A DNA stretch of 52,697 nucleotides from Alphaproteobacteria bacterium (GTDB lineage: Bacteria; Pseudomonadota; Alphaproteobacteria; Micropepsales; Micropepsaceae), in contig CANIHD010000020.1 in the NCBI GenBank assembly GCA_947467345.1, forward strand, positions 1-52,697. The letters run 5' to 3'. Positions 17,504-33,053 of this stretch are shown here, one piece after another (the first letter of the stretch is position 1; the number at the start of each line of letters is the position of its first letter). The position numbers and the translations under genes were made by a program. Under the pieces are notes generated by a model. That model was not told the origin of the DNA and did not search any database. It was given only the letters and a program-made list of their open reading frames with translations.

Positions 17504-17968
17504 ATGCCATCGTCAGACCTATCCCAGACGGGACAATCCGGCCCGTCATATGCAGGCGATATTAGCCCTTCCGAAACCTGGAAGCGCCTTGCCCAAGATC
17601 CTGCCGCGCGCCTCATTGACGTCCGCACGGAAGCCGAGTGGAACTTTGTCGGGCTCCCGGATCTCGTCTCTTTGTCGCGGCAACCGCTGCTCTGTGAATG
17701 GCAGCGTTTCCCCGGCGGGCAAAACCTCGATTTCGTCGCCCAAGCCAGCACAGCCTTAGCCCAAAGTGGCCACAGCAAGGGCGCACCGCTGTTTTTTCTC
17801 TGCCGGTCCGGTGCCCGTTCCAAAGCCGCCGCGATCGCCATGACCGCGCATGGCTACGGGCCCTGTTTCAACATCGCCCACGGTTTTGAAGGTGGGCTGG
17901 ACGCCAAATGCCATCGAGGACTTGCCGGTGGCTGGAAGGCCGAGGGCCTCCCTTGGATTCAAACGTAA
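17504..17968 (+). CDS. Rhodanese-like domain protein
   Basis: A 154-residue single-domain rhodanese, possibly a sulfurtransferase. It has the entry motif ARLIDVRTEAEWNFVGLPD and the active-site loop FFLCRSGARSKAAA with catalytic Cys, followed by GYGPCFNIAHGFEGGLDA, the usual C-terminal signature. The ATG at 17504 is chosen because the domain begins soon after; a TTG seventeen codons upstream would place coding over a perfect hairpin. The gene sits between rpsT and dnaA, two genes usually adjacent. Its sulfur acceptor is unknown. Confidence 0.88.
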   Translation: MPSSDLSQTGQSGPSYAGDISPSETWKRLAQDPAARLIDVRTEAEWNFVGLPDLVSLSRQPLLCEWQRFPGGQNLDFVAQASTALAQSGHSKGAPLFFLCRSGARSKAAAIAMTAHGYGPCFNIAHGFEGGLDAKCHRGLAGGWKAEGLPWIQT

Positions 17969-18119
17969 GGATTGTCTTGGCCAGAGGCCGTTCAGGACCA
18001 GCCTAAGACAAAGACCCAAATCAATAGTCAAACAACAATAGAAAGCAGTCCTTTTTCAGTCCAGACGACCCAAGCGACAGTCTTGAGCGTTCCGCGATTG
18101 TGAAGGACAGGGGGTTGTA

Positions 18120-19559
18120 ATGATGGGATTGCCGTTGCCGATTGCCCCAGAACCCGTGTGGCCAGAAATTTGGACGGCGGTATTAGACCGCCTCCGGATC
18201 GAATGCGGTCAGGGGATCTTCGATACCTGGATCGCGCCCTTGTCCCTCGCGCGCGTGGCTGAAGGCCACGTCATCCTGTCGGCGCCGCGCCGGCTGGTGC
18301 GGGACTATGTGGCGTCGCATTATGTCACCCGTATTGAGCGCTCTTTTACGGCTCTGGCGCCGGAATTCGTCAGCCTCGAAATCGTGGTTGCCGCCGAAGC
18401 GCCGCGCGCCACGACCCGTCCCACGAGCGCGAACAGCGTCCGTATGGCGATGCCCCTGCCTGCACCTGGCGATGCCGCCATGCGCGCACCCGGCGGCTCG
18501 CTTCAGGGCCTTTGGGACCGCCAGCCAGATCCGCAAATGTGCTTTGGCAGCTTCGTTGTCGGTTCCGGCAATGAGTTCGCTTTCAAGGCCGTGCAACGTT
18601 TTGCGGAGAGCGGCGAGAGCGAGATCGGCCTTCTCTTTATTCACGGCGGTTTCGGTTTCGGCAAAACCCATCTCTTGAACGCACTGGCGCTGGAAGGACG
18701 CAACCGCCACGCACGCGTGCTGTCTCTCCGGGCCGAAGATTTCATGCGCCGTTTTCTCGGCGCCTTACGCAGCCAAGAAACGCTCGCCTTCAAGGAAGAA
18801 TTGCGCGGCGCCGATATTCTGTTGATAGACGATTTGCAGCACATTTGCGGACGTACCGCGACGGTCAGCGAGTTCCTGCACACGGTGAATGCGTTCACCG
18901 ATCTTAAGCGCAAAGTGGTGATCGCGGCTGACCGCTCACCGGCAGCGCTTGAAGGGCTGACGCCCGACGTGCGTTCGCGTCTTCAGGGCGCTGTCGTCAT
19001 CGCCATCGAGAAGCCGGACGCAGCAACGCGGCTCGCCATTCTCAAAGCGCGCGCCATCGAGATCGAAAAGCGCCGCCCGCGCGCCTGCCTGCCGGAAGCG
19101 GTTCTGGCCTATGTCGCGCAGGAATTGGACGCTTCGCCGCGCGAGCTGCTCGGCGTACTCGTCAAATTGGCGACCTATGCCGACCTCACCGGCAAGCCGG
19201 TGACTGTCGAAGTCGCCGAAGAGGCCATCGGCAGCCGCACTGTCGGCACCGACCGCCGCGTCACCATCGAAGAGATCCAGAAAAAGACAGCAGAGTTCTA
19301 CAAGCTGGAATTGCGGGAATTGCATTCGCCGCGCCGGGCACGCCGCGTCGCGCGCCCACGCCAAGTGGCCATGTTCCTGTCCCGCGAGCTGACCAGCCGT
19401 TCGCTGCCCGATATTGGACGCCGTTTCGGCGGGCGCGACCACACGACAGTGCTGCACGCCTGCCGGCGGATCGAAGCTCTGTGCCGGACGGACCCTGTGT
19501 TCCAGCAGGAAGTCGATTTCCTGCGCAAAGTGCTGGGGCACGCACCGGCACGCCTGTAG
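18120..19559 (+). CDS. dnaA: Chromosomal replication initiator protein DnaA
   Basis: DnaA opens the origin and loads DnaB. The 479-residue protein has domain I (about 1-90), a short linker rich in Pro/Ala, the AAA+ domain from about 135, and domain IV with the DnaA-box-binding signature FGGRDHTTVLHACRRIE near the C-terminus. The P-loop is GGFGFGKTHL (176-185), with Phe where GLGKT is usual, and Walker B is ILLIDDLQHICGR (233-245), where IQFIAGK is usual. The gene follows GGGGG seven bases upstream of the first of two ATG codons. It looks intact but somewhat divergent. Confidence 0.97.
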   Translation: MMGLPLPIAPEPVWPEIWTAVLDRLRIECGQGIFDTWIAPLSLARVAEGHVILSAPRRLVRDYVASHYVTRIERSFTALAPEFVSLEIVVAAEAPRATTRPTSANSVRMAMPLPAPGDAAMRAPGGSLQGLWDRQPDPQMCFGSFVVGSGNEFAFKAVQRFAESGESEIGLLFIHGGFGFGKTHLLNALALEGRNRHARVLSLRAEDFMRRFLGALRSQETLAFKEELRGADILLIDDLQHICGRTATVSEFLHTVNAFTDLKRKVVIAADRSPAALEGLTPDVRSRLQGAVVIAIEKPDAATRLAILKARAIEIEKRRPRACLPEAVLAYVAQELDASPRELLGVLVKLATYADLTGKPVTVEVAEEAIGSRTVGTDRRVTIEEIQKKTAEFYKLELRELHSPRRARRVARPRQVAMFLSRELTSRSLPDIGRRFGGRDHTTVLHACRRIEALCRTDPVFQQEVDFLRKVLGHAPARL

Positions 19560-19717
19560 GCAAAGCGGCGGGGCGCGCAATAGGTCGCGCCCACGCTGCT
19601 TTTCCCGGCCCAAAGGCTTGTTATAGTGCCATAGCCCGAGTCACCCTAAGGGCGCGGGTTAGAGTATGCTTATTTCAATCGGGGGCTTCCGACTGGCCAT
19701 AAATCCCGTGCCTTAGA

Positions 19718-19735
19718 CTCAGCCTGACGGCTGAG
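19718..19735. repeat. Hairpin in the dnaA-dnaN gap
   Basis: CTCAGCC and GGCTGAG pair perfectly around TGAC. There is no T run, so it is not a simple terminator. It is about 55 bases before the dnaN start and may be part of its leader. A GANTC site (GACTC) overlaps its left edge. Confidence 0.5.
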
Positions 19736-19790
19736 CCCTGCGGCGCCCGAGTTTTCGTCACCTTGCGCAAATTGGAAATTATTGGCGGCC

Positions 19791-20909
19791 ATGAAAATAA
19801 ACGTCGAGCGCGGCACCTTCCTGAAAGCCCTGGGCCATGTGCAGAGCGTCGTGGAACGGCGCAACACCATCCCCATCCTTTCCAATGTGCTGATCCAGGC
19901 CGCGAAGGGCCGGCTGACGCTGACCGCGACCGATCTCGATATCGAGATCGTGGAGTCCCTGCCTTCGGATGTGCTGCGCAACGGCGCGGCCACGGCACCC
20001 GCGCATATGCTCTACGACATCGTGCGCAAAATGCCTGAGGGCTCGCAGGTTCAGGCGGAATTGATCGCCGGCGACTCAGGACGGCTGGCGATTTCCGCTG
20101 GCGCGATTCGCTTCGAATTGGCCTGCTTGCCGCAGGAAGATTTCCCGCAAGTGTCGGCCGGCACCCTGCCCCATCGTTTTCGCCTGAACGCTGAAGATCT
20201 GATCGCCATCATCGAAAAAACGCGCTTCGCCATTTCGACGGAAGAAACCCGCTTCTATCTGAACGGCATATATCTGCACGCGACCAAGGATAAGCCGCCA
20301 ATGCTGCGCGCCGTGGCCACCGACGGCCACCGGCTGGCGCGTTATGAATTGGAACTCCCTGACGGCGCCGGCGCCATTCCGGGCGTGATCATTCCGCGCA
20401 AGACGGTCGCCGAATTGCGCCGCCTCTTGGAAGACGCCGAAGGCGCCATCGAGATCGGCCTCTCGGATACCAAGGTTCAATTTACCTTCAACGGAATTGA
20501 GCTGACTTCAAAACTGATCGACGGCTCGTTCCCGGATTATCAGCGCGTCATTCCCACCGGTAACGACAAGGTTTTGATCCTCGACGCCAAGGAATTCAGC
20601 CAGGCGGTGGACCGGGTTTCCACCATTTCGGCCGACAAGACCCGCGCCGTGAAGCTGAATGTCGACAAGGACCGCGTGACGCTTTCCGTGGTGAATCCGG
20701 AGAGCGGAACCGCCACCGAAGAATTGGGCGCCAATTACCGCGCCGAGGGCCTGGAAATCGGTTTCAACGCTCGCTATCTCCTTGATATAACGGGACAGAT
20801 CGTGGGCAAAGAGGTATTGTTCCTACTCGCGGATTCGGGCTCACCCACGCTGATTGAAGATAAGGACGACAAGCGCACGCTTTACGTCCTGATGCCCATG
20901 CGGGTGTGA
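19791..20909 (+). CDS. dnaN: DNA polymerase III beta subunit (sliding clamp)
   Basis: The beta clamp encircles DNA and tethers polymerase III and repair proteins. The 372-residue protein begins MKINVERGTFLKALGHVQSV, has the three-fold repeat arrangement, LRAVATDGHRLA at the first/second domain boundary, and ends with TLYVLMPMRV, where the conserved PMR tail forms part of the hydrophobic binding pocket. The ATG at 19791 is chosen over a TTG three codons upstream from comparison with family N-termini. Order dnaA-dnaN-recF-gyrB is conserved. Confidence 0.98.
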   Translation: MKINVERGTFLKALGHVQSVVERRNTIPILSNVLIQAAKGRLTLTATDLDIEIVESLPSDVLRNGAATAPAHMLYDIVRKMPEGSQVQAELIAGDSGRLAISAGAIRFELACLPQEDFPQVSAGTLPHRFRLNAEDLIAIIEKTRFAISTEETRFYLNGIYLHATKDKPPMLRAVATDGHRLARYELELPDGAGAIPGVIIPRKTVAELRRLLEDAEGAIEIGLSDTKVQFTFNGIELTSKLIDGSFPDYQRVIPTGNDKVLILDAKEFSQAVDRVSTISADKTRAVKLNVDKDRVTLSVVNPESGTATEELGANYRAEGLEIGFNARYLLDITGQIVGKEVLFLLADSGSPTLIEDKDDKRTLYVLMPMRV

Positions 20910-21018
20910 GAATTTTCCGTCGAACCGCGGTCCCTTTGCCGCGAAAAGCGACCAAGTAGGAATTCGGTTGGAGTACGCAACGCAGCTTCACAGCGATGGA
21001 GGCCGGACTACGGAGACG

Positions 21019-27117
<6,099 letters not shown>

Positions 27118-27270
27118 GGGAGAATTCCTTTCGCTCGGAACTGAGCACGGATCAGGCGCACGCGGCCACAAGCAGCAAGGCGTAGGATGCTGCCAGGCCT
27201 GTTAAGGTCATCTTGCCGAATTGCAGAACAATCGAGGCAAAAGCGCCGGTAATTTGGCGCCCCGTGAAGA

Positions 27271-27288
27271 GGAGAATCAAAATTCTCC
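27271..27288. promoter_or_regulatory. 18-base palindrome upstream of the autotransporter gene
   Basis: GGAGAAT and ATTCTCC flank CAAA. It lies about 155 bases before the autotransporter start. The GAGAAT/ATTCTC arms resemble Fur-superfamily operators, but no promoter could be placed with confidence, so a regulatory role is speculative. Confidence 0.35.
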
Positions 27289-27447
27289 AGTCTTTCTAAT
27301 ACGCTGCTTGGTGTATGAATCCTTTAGCGCGCCAATGTCACAGAAATCATACAGGCTGCGTGGGTTTCTTGCGGCCTTCCGTGGAGATGCGCGTGACGAC
27401 AGTTTCGACCCGAGCGCGCGGCACGCATCTTCCACAACCCACTTCCA

Positions 27448-27506
27448 CCCTCACCCTGCTCACGTCCTTCGTACGCTCGCTCCCCTCTCCCACAAGGGGC
27501 GAGGGA
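27448..27506 (-). repeat. Dispersed hairpin repeat family 1, copy 3 (reverse)
   Basis: Starts ccctcaccctgctc and ends cccctctcccacaaggggcg agggа-type core, slightly degenerate (one C replacing A in the right arm). It is paired with a forward copy 81 bases downstream. Confidence 0.7.
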
Positions 27507-27587
27507 AAGTTGCAACGATCTCTTGGACGGTAATGGATGCGCTTTATCTCGCACGCGACAAATGAGCGATAATCGTGACGAATAATT

Positions 27588-27645
27588 CCTCTCCCCTTGT
27601 GGGAGAGGGTGCCGAGGAGCTTCAGCTCCGAGGCGGGTGAGGGGG
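27588..27645 (+). repeat. Dispersed hairpin repeat family 1, copy 4 (forward)
   Basis: Core hairpin cctctcccc-ttgt-gggagagg, then a second stem with gaggagc and gctccg, ending gcgggtgaggggg. Its second arm is the same type as the copies at 1920 and 31472. Confidence 0.75.
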
Positions 27646-27735
27646 ACATGCGGTGCGTCATTGGACCTATTCCAAGCTTTGGCATGCCGCCGCGGAATAG
27701 GTTAGCCTCGCTACCCCGACGCCCTAAGGCCTGTC

Positions 27736-30393
27736 ATGAAACCCTCTGAACCCCACGCCATACGCCTCAGCGACTACCGCCCGCCTGCCTACAATATCCC
27801 TGAAATTGCACTCGATCTGCGCCTGGACCCGGAAGCAACCCGGGTCATCGCCACCATGAAAGTCGTCCGCACGAGGGGCGAAGCCGCCTCCCCCCTGATT
27901 CTCGACGGGAAGCGGCTGAAGCTCATTTCCTTGCGCATCGACAGCGTAGATCCCGGCCCCGCGGCCTACACGATCGACGATGCCAGCCTGACGCTGCATG
28001 CCCCGCCCGCCGCTTTCACCCTGGAAATCGTGACCGAAATCGCGCCCGTGAAGAACACGGCGCTCGAGGGCCTCTATATGTCGAACGGCATATATTGCAC
28101 CCAATGCGAGCCGGAAGGCTTTCGCGCCATCACCTATTTCCTCGACCGGCCCGACAATCTCGCCCGCTATGAGACGCGCATCGAAGCGGTGCGCGCCGAA
28201 CATCCGGTGCTGCTGTCGAATGGCAATCTCATCGAATCGGGCGACCTAGAAGACGGCCGCCATTTCGCGCGCTGGCAGGATCCGTTCCCAAAACCCAGCT
28301 ATTTGTTTGCGCTCGTCGCCGGCGATCTCGGACAGATCCGCGATTCCTTCGTCACCATGTCCGGCCGCAATATCGATTTGCGCATCTATGTCGAGCACGG
28401 CAACGAGGCCAAAGCCTATTACGCGATGGACTCGCTCAAGCGGGCGATGCGTTGGGACGAGGAAGCCTATGGCCGCGAATATGATCTCGACATTTTCATG
28501 ATTGTCGCCGTGTCGGCGTTCAATTTCGGCGCCATGGAGAACAAGGGCCTCAACATCTTCAACGACAAGGTCCTGCTCGCCAGCCCGGAATCCGCCACCG
28601 ACGATGATTACGGCCGCATCGAAAGCGTCGTGGCGCACGAATATTTCCACAATTGGACCGGCGACCGCATCACCTGCCGCGATTGGTTTCAGCTCTCTCT
28701 GAAAGAGGGCCTGACGGTGTTTCGTGAATCTGGCTTTGTCGGCGATATGCGCTCGCATGCGGTGCGCCGTATTTCCGACGTCAAAGATCTGCGCGCGCGC
28801 CAGTTCCAGGAGGATTCCGGCCCCCTCGCCCACCCGGTGCAGCCACAAACCTATATCGCGATCGACAATTTCTACACGGCGACGGTTTACGAAAAGGGCT
28901 CCGAAGTCATCGGCATGCTCAAGACTATTGTCGGCGACGATCATTTCCGCAAAGGCATGGATCTCTATTTCATGCGGCACGACGGGCACGCTGCGACGGT
29001 GGAAGATTTCGTCCTCTGCTTTGAAGAGATCAGCGGTAAATCGCTGGCGCAGTTCCGTCTCTGGTATCGCCAGGCCGGCACGCCCGAGATCGACGTGCGC
29101 AGCACCTATGATTCAGCCAAGCGCATCTATCGTCTCTCACTGTCGCAGCGCACTCCGCCAACGCCGGGACAGCCGGAAAAACTGCCGCTGCACATTCCCA
29201 TGGTGCTTGGCCTTGTTGGGCGACGAACCGGGCGCGCATTGCCCATCACGTTGGAAGGCGAAAACGCCGTCGGCCCGGATGAGCGCGTGCTCGAACTGAC
29301 GGAAGACTCGCAGGAATTCGTTCTCACCGGCATCGACGAAGAGCCGCTGCTGTCACTTGCGCGCAATTTCTCCGCACCGGTACGCATTCGCAACGCCAAC
29401 AGCCGCAAAGCGCGCGCCATTTTGATGAGCCGCGACAGCGATGCGTTCAACCGTTGGGAAGCGGGCCAGCAATTGGCCACCGAAACGATGGTCGACATGA
29501 TTGCCGACGTTCGCGCCGGCAAACGCAATTTGCGCATCGATCCGCTTTATGTCGAATCCATCGGCGGCGTTCTCGCACGCGGCGATGAAAATCCGGCGCT
29601 CACCGCGCAAATGCTTCTGCTGCCGAGCGAAAGCGAATTGGCGTTTTCCGTTTCGCCGGTTGATCCGGAAGCGATCTTTGTGGCGCGCCGGGCATTGATC
29701 CGCCGCATCGCGGACAAGCACCGCCAAGCGATACTCGCGTTATACGAAGGCAACCGTCTGCCGGGGCCTTTCAGCCCCGATGCGCTTTCCGCTGGAAGGC
29801 GCGCATTGCGCAACGCGGCATTGCGCTATGTCACTGCAGCGGACGATGACAAAGCCGCCGCATTGGCGCATGCGCATTACCTGCACGCCACCAATATGAC
29901 CGATATGGTCGCCGGGCTTTCCGCGCTGTCGCGTATCGGCGGCTTGCGCGCCACCGACGCGTTCGCCCATTTCCATGACCGCTACCAGAACGATCCGCTG
30001 GTGCTCGACAAATGGATGAGCATCCAGGCCGTTTCGCCGCGCACCGACGCGGCGGAAGAGGTTCGCAGGCTTATGCGCGATTCCTCGTTCTCGTTGAAAA
30101 ATCCCAATCGTGTGCGCGCGCTTGTCGGCGCGTTCGTGACCGGGAACCCGCTCCGGTTCCATGACAAATCCGGCGCCGGTTACCAACTCCTTCGCGAAGT
30201 CGTTCAGATGCTTGATGCCATAAATCCACAGACGGCGGCACGCATGTTGACACCGCTCGAGACTTGGCGACGCTACGATCCGGAGCGCCAGGCCCTTATT
30301 CGGCGGGAACTCGAGACTATTGCGGCCCAAAAACCGATCTCGCCCAATCTGTTTGAAATTGTCGCAAAGATGTTGGGCACAAGTTCGACCTGA
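27736..30393 (+). CDS. pepN: Aminopeptidase N
   Basis: PepN is a cytoplasmic M1 zinc aminopeptidase that finishes protein breakdown by removing N-terminal residues. The 885-residue protein matches the length and layout of the E. coli enzyme. It has the exopeptidase motif GAMEN at 265-269 and the zinc motif HEYFHNWTG at 301-309, with the third zinc ligand Glu some nineteen residues on (LKEGLTVF). The N-terminal segment SDYRPPAYNIPEIALDLRLD is also characteristic. It is followed by an orphan sensor protein gene about 70 bases later. Confidence 0.97.
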   Translation: MKPSEPHAIRLSDYRPPAYNIPEIALDLRLDPEATRVIATMKVVRTRGEAASPLILDGKRLKLISLRIDSVDPGPAAYTIDDASLTLHAPPAAFTLEIVTEIAPVKNTALEGLYMSNGIYCTQCEPEGFRAITYFLDRPDNLARYETRIEAVRAEHPVLLSNGNLIESGDLEDGRHFARWQDPFPKPSYLFALVAGDLGQIRDSFVTMSGRNIDLRIYVEHGNEAKAYYAMDSLKRAMRWDEEAYGREYDLDIFMIVAVSAFNFGAMENKGLNIFNDKVLLASPESATDDDYGRIESVVAHEYFHNWTGDRITCRDWFQLSLKEGLTVFRESGFVGDMRSHAVRRISDVKDLRARQFQEDSGPLAHPVQPQTYIAIDNFYTATVYEKGSEVIGMLKTIVGDDHFRKGMDLYFMRHDGHAATVEDFVLCFEEISGKSLAQFRLWYRQAGTPEIDVRSTYDSAKRIYRLSLSQRTPPTPGQPEKLPLHIPMVLGLVGRRTGRALPITLEGENAVGPDERVLELTEDSQEFVLTGIDEEPLLSLARNFSAPVRIRNANSRKARAILMSRDSDAFNRWEAGQQLATETMVDMIADVRAGKRNLRIDPLYVESIGGVLARGDENPALTAQMLLLPSESELAFSVSPVDPEAIFVARRALIRRIADKHRQAILALYEGNRLPGPFSPDALSAGRRALRNAALRYVTAADDDKAAALAHAHYLHATNMTDMVAGLSALSRIGGLRATDAFAHFHDRYQNDPLVLDKWMSIQAVSPRTDAAEEVRRLMRDSSFSLKNPNRVRALVGAFVTGNPLRFHDKSGAGYQLLREVVQMLDAINPQTAARMLTPLETWRRYDPERQALIRRELETIAAQKPISPNLFEIVAKMLGTSST

Positions 30394-30465
30394 TCCACAC
30401 GGCGAGTGACTCATGCGTCCGGCGGGGCAATAATGCCTTCACGCTGCCCCCAAGCAAGTTGTGTT

Positions 30466-31458
30466 ATGGCAACACTCATTTTCCAGCGGAACGCCGAACC
30501 GCTTATTTCGCCGATGGCGGGGACGCGCGAAACCAAGACGCGCCGACGCTATATTCGGCTTGTCGCGACAGTCATTATTGCCGTGATGGTTGTGTCGATT
30601 GCGGCGGCCGCAGCACTGCAACTTGGGCGTGAATACGGCCATGCCATTGCAGTGGCGCAAGCTTACACGGGCGCCACTGCTCAAATTCTGGCGAGTGACA
30701 CCGCGCGCACCTTGGACCGCTTAAGACAGCTAGGCACAGCCTTCGTTGGCAGCAAGAATGCGGCGATTGCGCGAGAGATGGTCGAGTCCGGTGAATCCAC
30801 ACGCGTGCTGAATATCGCACTCGTCAATGAAAGCGGCGCGTTTCTGGCATCGATGCGCGGCGATCCTACCGCGGCGGCGCCGTTGTCGCAGGACGTTTTA
30901 CGATCCCTCGCGCGCGGACCCGTGATTCTGCCTTTTTCCGATCCGGCCATCGGCGCATCGCCAATGACCATTGTGTTCAAGTCGCATGATGCGCCCGCGC
31001 GCTTCGTCCTCATGCCGCTCGATCCGGCCGCGATCATGCCGTCCCGCGCGTTGGGACAATCCGCACTCTTCACGCCCGGCTGGCAGGTGTTGGCGCAAGG
31101 CGCCGGCATGAAGGTCGCGCCACCACCCGCTATACTCCGCCAGAGCATGGACGCAGGCGCGGCGCAGATTGTGGAATATGGCGGCGCCAATAGTATGATT
31201 GCGGTGGGACGCGTGCCGGGCTGGCCGCTCGCCGCAATCGCGTCGGTGCCCATCGCAACGGCGCTCGCCGCATGGCACGCAGCATTGCCGCTTTATCTAT
31301 TTCTGATATTCGGACCGGCGCTTCTCTGCGCTGTGCTCGCCCTTCTGTGGGGCCGCGCCTCCGATCGCGCCGAGCGCGCGCGCGTCGCGCTTCTTGCGGC
31401 CGAAACCGCGCGCGACGAAGCGGAATATCATTCCGTCTCGCTGCGGGCAGCGGAATAA
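30466..31458 (+). CDS. Membrane protein with Cache-like periplasmic sensor and no output domain
   Basis: A 330-residue protein with a basic start (TRETKTRRRYI), a transmembrane helix at about 30-52 and a periplasmic region of about 220 residues containing ATAQILASDTARTLDRLRQL and VNESGAFLASM. A second helix follows (LPLYLFLIFGPALLCAVLAL) and then a short helical tail, WGRASDRAERARVALLAAET. This is the layout of the double-Cache input half of a histidine kinase or diguanylate cyclase, but the stop comes where a PAS or catalytic domain would begin. A repeat pair starts 13 bases later. It could be a stand-alone sensor or a truncated receptor. The start codon is uncertain. Confidence 0.7.
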   Translation: MATLIFQRNAEPLISPMAGTRETKTRRRYIRLVATVIIAVMVVSIAAAAALQLGREYGHAIAVAQAYTGATAQILASDTARTLDRLRQLGTAFVGSKNAAIAREMVESGESTRVLNIALVNESGAFLASMRGDPTAAAPLSQDVLRSLARGPVILPFSDPAIGASPMTIVFKSHDAPARFVLMPLDPAAIMPSRALGQSALFTPGWQVLAQGAGMKVAPPPAILRQSMDAGAAQIVEYGGANSMIAVGRVPGWPLAAIASVPIATALAAWHAALPLYLFLIFGPALLCAVLALLWGRASDRAERARVALLAAETARDEAEYHSVSLRAAE

Positions 31459-31471
31459 CATGGCTTACAAA

Positions 31472-31529
31472 CCCCTCACCCGCCTCGGAGCTGAGGCTCC
31501 TCGGCACCCTCTCCCACAAGGGGAGAGGG
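31472..31529 (-). repeat. Dispersed hairpin repeat family 1, copy 5 (reverse)
   Basis: Runs from cccctcacccgcctcggagc through ctctcccacaaggggagaggg. It begins 13 bases after the orphan sensor stop codon and is paired with a forward copy 46 bases on. Confidence 0.78.
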
Positions 31530-31575
31530 ATTCCTGCCGCGCGTCATCGAATAGGCCAGCTCCGCATTTCTAATT

Positions 31576-31635
31576 CCCTCCCCCCTTGTGGGAGAGGGAA
31601 GCGAGCCTCCAAAGGGCGCGAGCAGGGTGAGGGGG
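31576..31635 (+). repeat. Dispersed hairpin repeat family 1, copy 6 (forward)
   Basis: Core ccctcccccc-ttgtgggagaggg with a third type of second arm (gcgagcc...gggcgcgagc) and the common tail agggtgaggggg. It ends 29 bases from the stop of the minus-strand glutamine-synthetase-like gene. Confidence 0.75.
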
Positions 31636-31664
31636 TGATCATTCCCGGAGCGCGCGCAAGCGCC

Positions 31665-33053
31665 TCATAAATACCAATCATATTCCGCGCGCGGGTTCAG
31701 CGGATCGACGCGGCCCATCTCCACGCGCTTGTTCTCGGCGTAGAGCTTCACGGCATCCGCGCCGAGATAGGTCGGCAACACACGCGCCGCGTCCATTTTC
31801 CCCAATGCGTCTTCCAGCGTTGCCGGCAGCGAAGAGTCGCGTTCGCGCGAAACATTGCCGACAGCAGGCGCGCCCGGATCGAGCCGCGCCGTGATCCCAT
31901 GATGCACACCGGAGAGCACCGCCGCCAACACAAGGTAGGGATTGGCATCGGCGCCGGCGCAACGATGCTCAATACGCCGCGCGGTGGCCGGACTGATAGG
32001 TACGCGCAAACCCGCCGAGCGATTGTTGAAACCGAGGCGGCGATTGACCGGCGCAAACATGTCGGGCGCGAAGCGGCGATAGTCGTTCACATTGGGCGCG
32101 AAGATCGCCATGGATTCGTCCATCAGCGCGGCCAATCCGCCGGCGGCGAAGCGCAAAGTTTCGCTTCCCTCCGCCGTCCCGTTGTCGAAAACATTGCGCC
32201 CGCTCGCATCCAGCAGGCTGACATGGACATGCTGGCCTGAGCCGACGAAGGCGGCATAGGGCTTGGCCATGAAGGTGACATGAAAGCCGGTGGCAAGCGC
32301 CGCGTTCTTGACGATCTGCCGCAGTAAAATCGCATCGTCCGCCGCGCGCAGCATGTCGGCGCCATGGCGCAAATTTGTCTCGAACTGTCCCGGACCATAT
32401 TCCGCACTGACACCGCTTACCGGCACGTTCTGCATTCGCGCCGCGGCGGTCAGCGCGGCTAGAAAATCGCCATAACGGTCGAGATCGTCGAGCCCATAAA
32501 CTGAAAGCGCGGATTCACGTCCCCCGCTGCGCGGATCGCGCGGTGGTTGCGGCGCGCCCGATTCATCGCGCGCAGGATCGATAAGATAAAATTCCAGTTC
32601 GAGCGCGGCGACCGGAAATAATCCGAGCATCGCGAATTTCGCCACGACGCCTTCCAGCATATTACGCGCGTCGTAGAGAATCGGCGCGCCGTCGTCGCGG
32701 CAGAACCGCATCAGCATTTGCGCGCGCGGCGGCGTTGTGCCCCACACAGGTGCCAGCGTGCCAGGCACCGGCCACGCCGTGCCATCGGGATCGCCGTCGC
32801 CAAAACCGTGGCCGCCGGCATTGGTCATCTCGCCGCGCGCATCCATCAACGGCAGCGAAGCGGGGATCTGCATGCCGTGGCGAAAGAGCGCAGGCACATC
32901 GGCCACCGCGATGCGCTTGCCGCGCAGCGTGCCGCAGGAATCGGCGATGGCCGCATCGACAAAACCGATGCCCGGGCGCTCGCGCAGCAGCGCCTCGAAT
33001 TCGGCCTCCGCCGTCTCGATCCCCTGCAAATTCGGCTCCGCCGGCTTGTTCAT
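31665..33053 (-). CDS. Glutamine synthetase family protein, gamma-glutamylputrescine synthetase-like
   Basis: A 462-residue member of the type-I glutamine synthetase fold, which joins glutamate to an amine using ATP. It has the beta-grasp N-domain (FVDAAIADSCGTLRGKRIAV), the metal-binding ALELEFYLIDP, VSAEYGPGQFETNL, HVHVSLLDASGRNVF and RIEHRCAGADANPYLVLAAV. VSAEYGPGQFE and the active-site pattern are as in PuuA-like enzymes rather than GlnA, and no adenylylation loop is evident. The neighbours (a PotF-like binding protein, speD, speE) favour polyamine glutamylation, though other amines are possible. The ATG at 33053 is preferred to an upstream start. Confidence 0.85.
   Translation of the reverse strand: MNKPAEPNLQGIETAEAEFEALLRERPGIGFVDAAIADSCGTLRGKRIAVADVPALFRHGMQIPASLPLMDARGEMTNAGGHGFGDGDPDGTAWPVPGTLAPVWGTTPPRAQMLMRFCRDDGAPILYDARNMLEGVVAKFAMLGLFPVAALELEFYLIDPARDESGAPQPPRDPRSGGRESALSVYGLDDLDRYGDFLAALTAAARMQNVPVSGVSAEYGPGQFETNLRHGADMLRAADDAILLRQIVKNAALATGFHVTFMAKPYAAFVGSGQHVHVSLLDASGRNVFDNGTAEGSETLRFAAGGLAALMDESMAIFAPNVNDYRRFAPDMFAPVNRRLGFNNRSAGLRVPISPATARRIEHRCAGADANPYLVLAAVLSGVHHGITARLDPGAPAVGNVSRERDSSLPATLEDALGKMDAARVLPTYLGADAVKLYAENKRVEMGRVDPLNPRAEYDWYL

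Larger units (their letters stand above)
27118..27735. other. Gap between autotransporter and pepN: repeats and palindromes, no gene
   Basis: The gap separates divergent genes. It contains a perfect palindrome at 27271-27288, the family-1 repeat pair at 27448 and 27588, and an inverted repeat ACCTATTCC (27665-27673) / GGAATAGGT (27694-27702) about 35 bases before pepN. Open frames here overlap the repeats and show no family resemblance. Confidence 0.5.

Noticed and set aside
17012-19790. A replication origin around dnaA
   Set aside because: I looked for DnaA-box clusters and an AT-rich unwinding region in the rpsT-dnaA and dnaA-dnaN gaps and found neither. In many alphaproteobacteria the origin lies elsewhere (near hemE).
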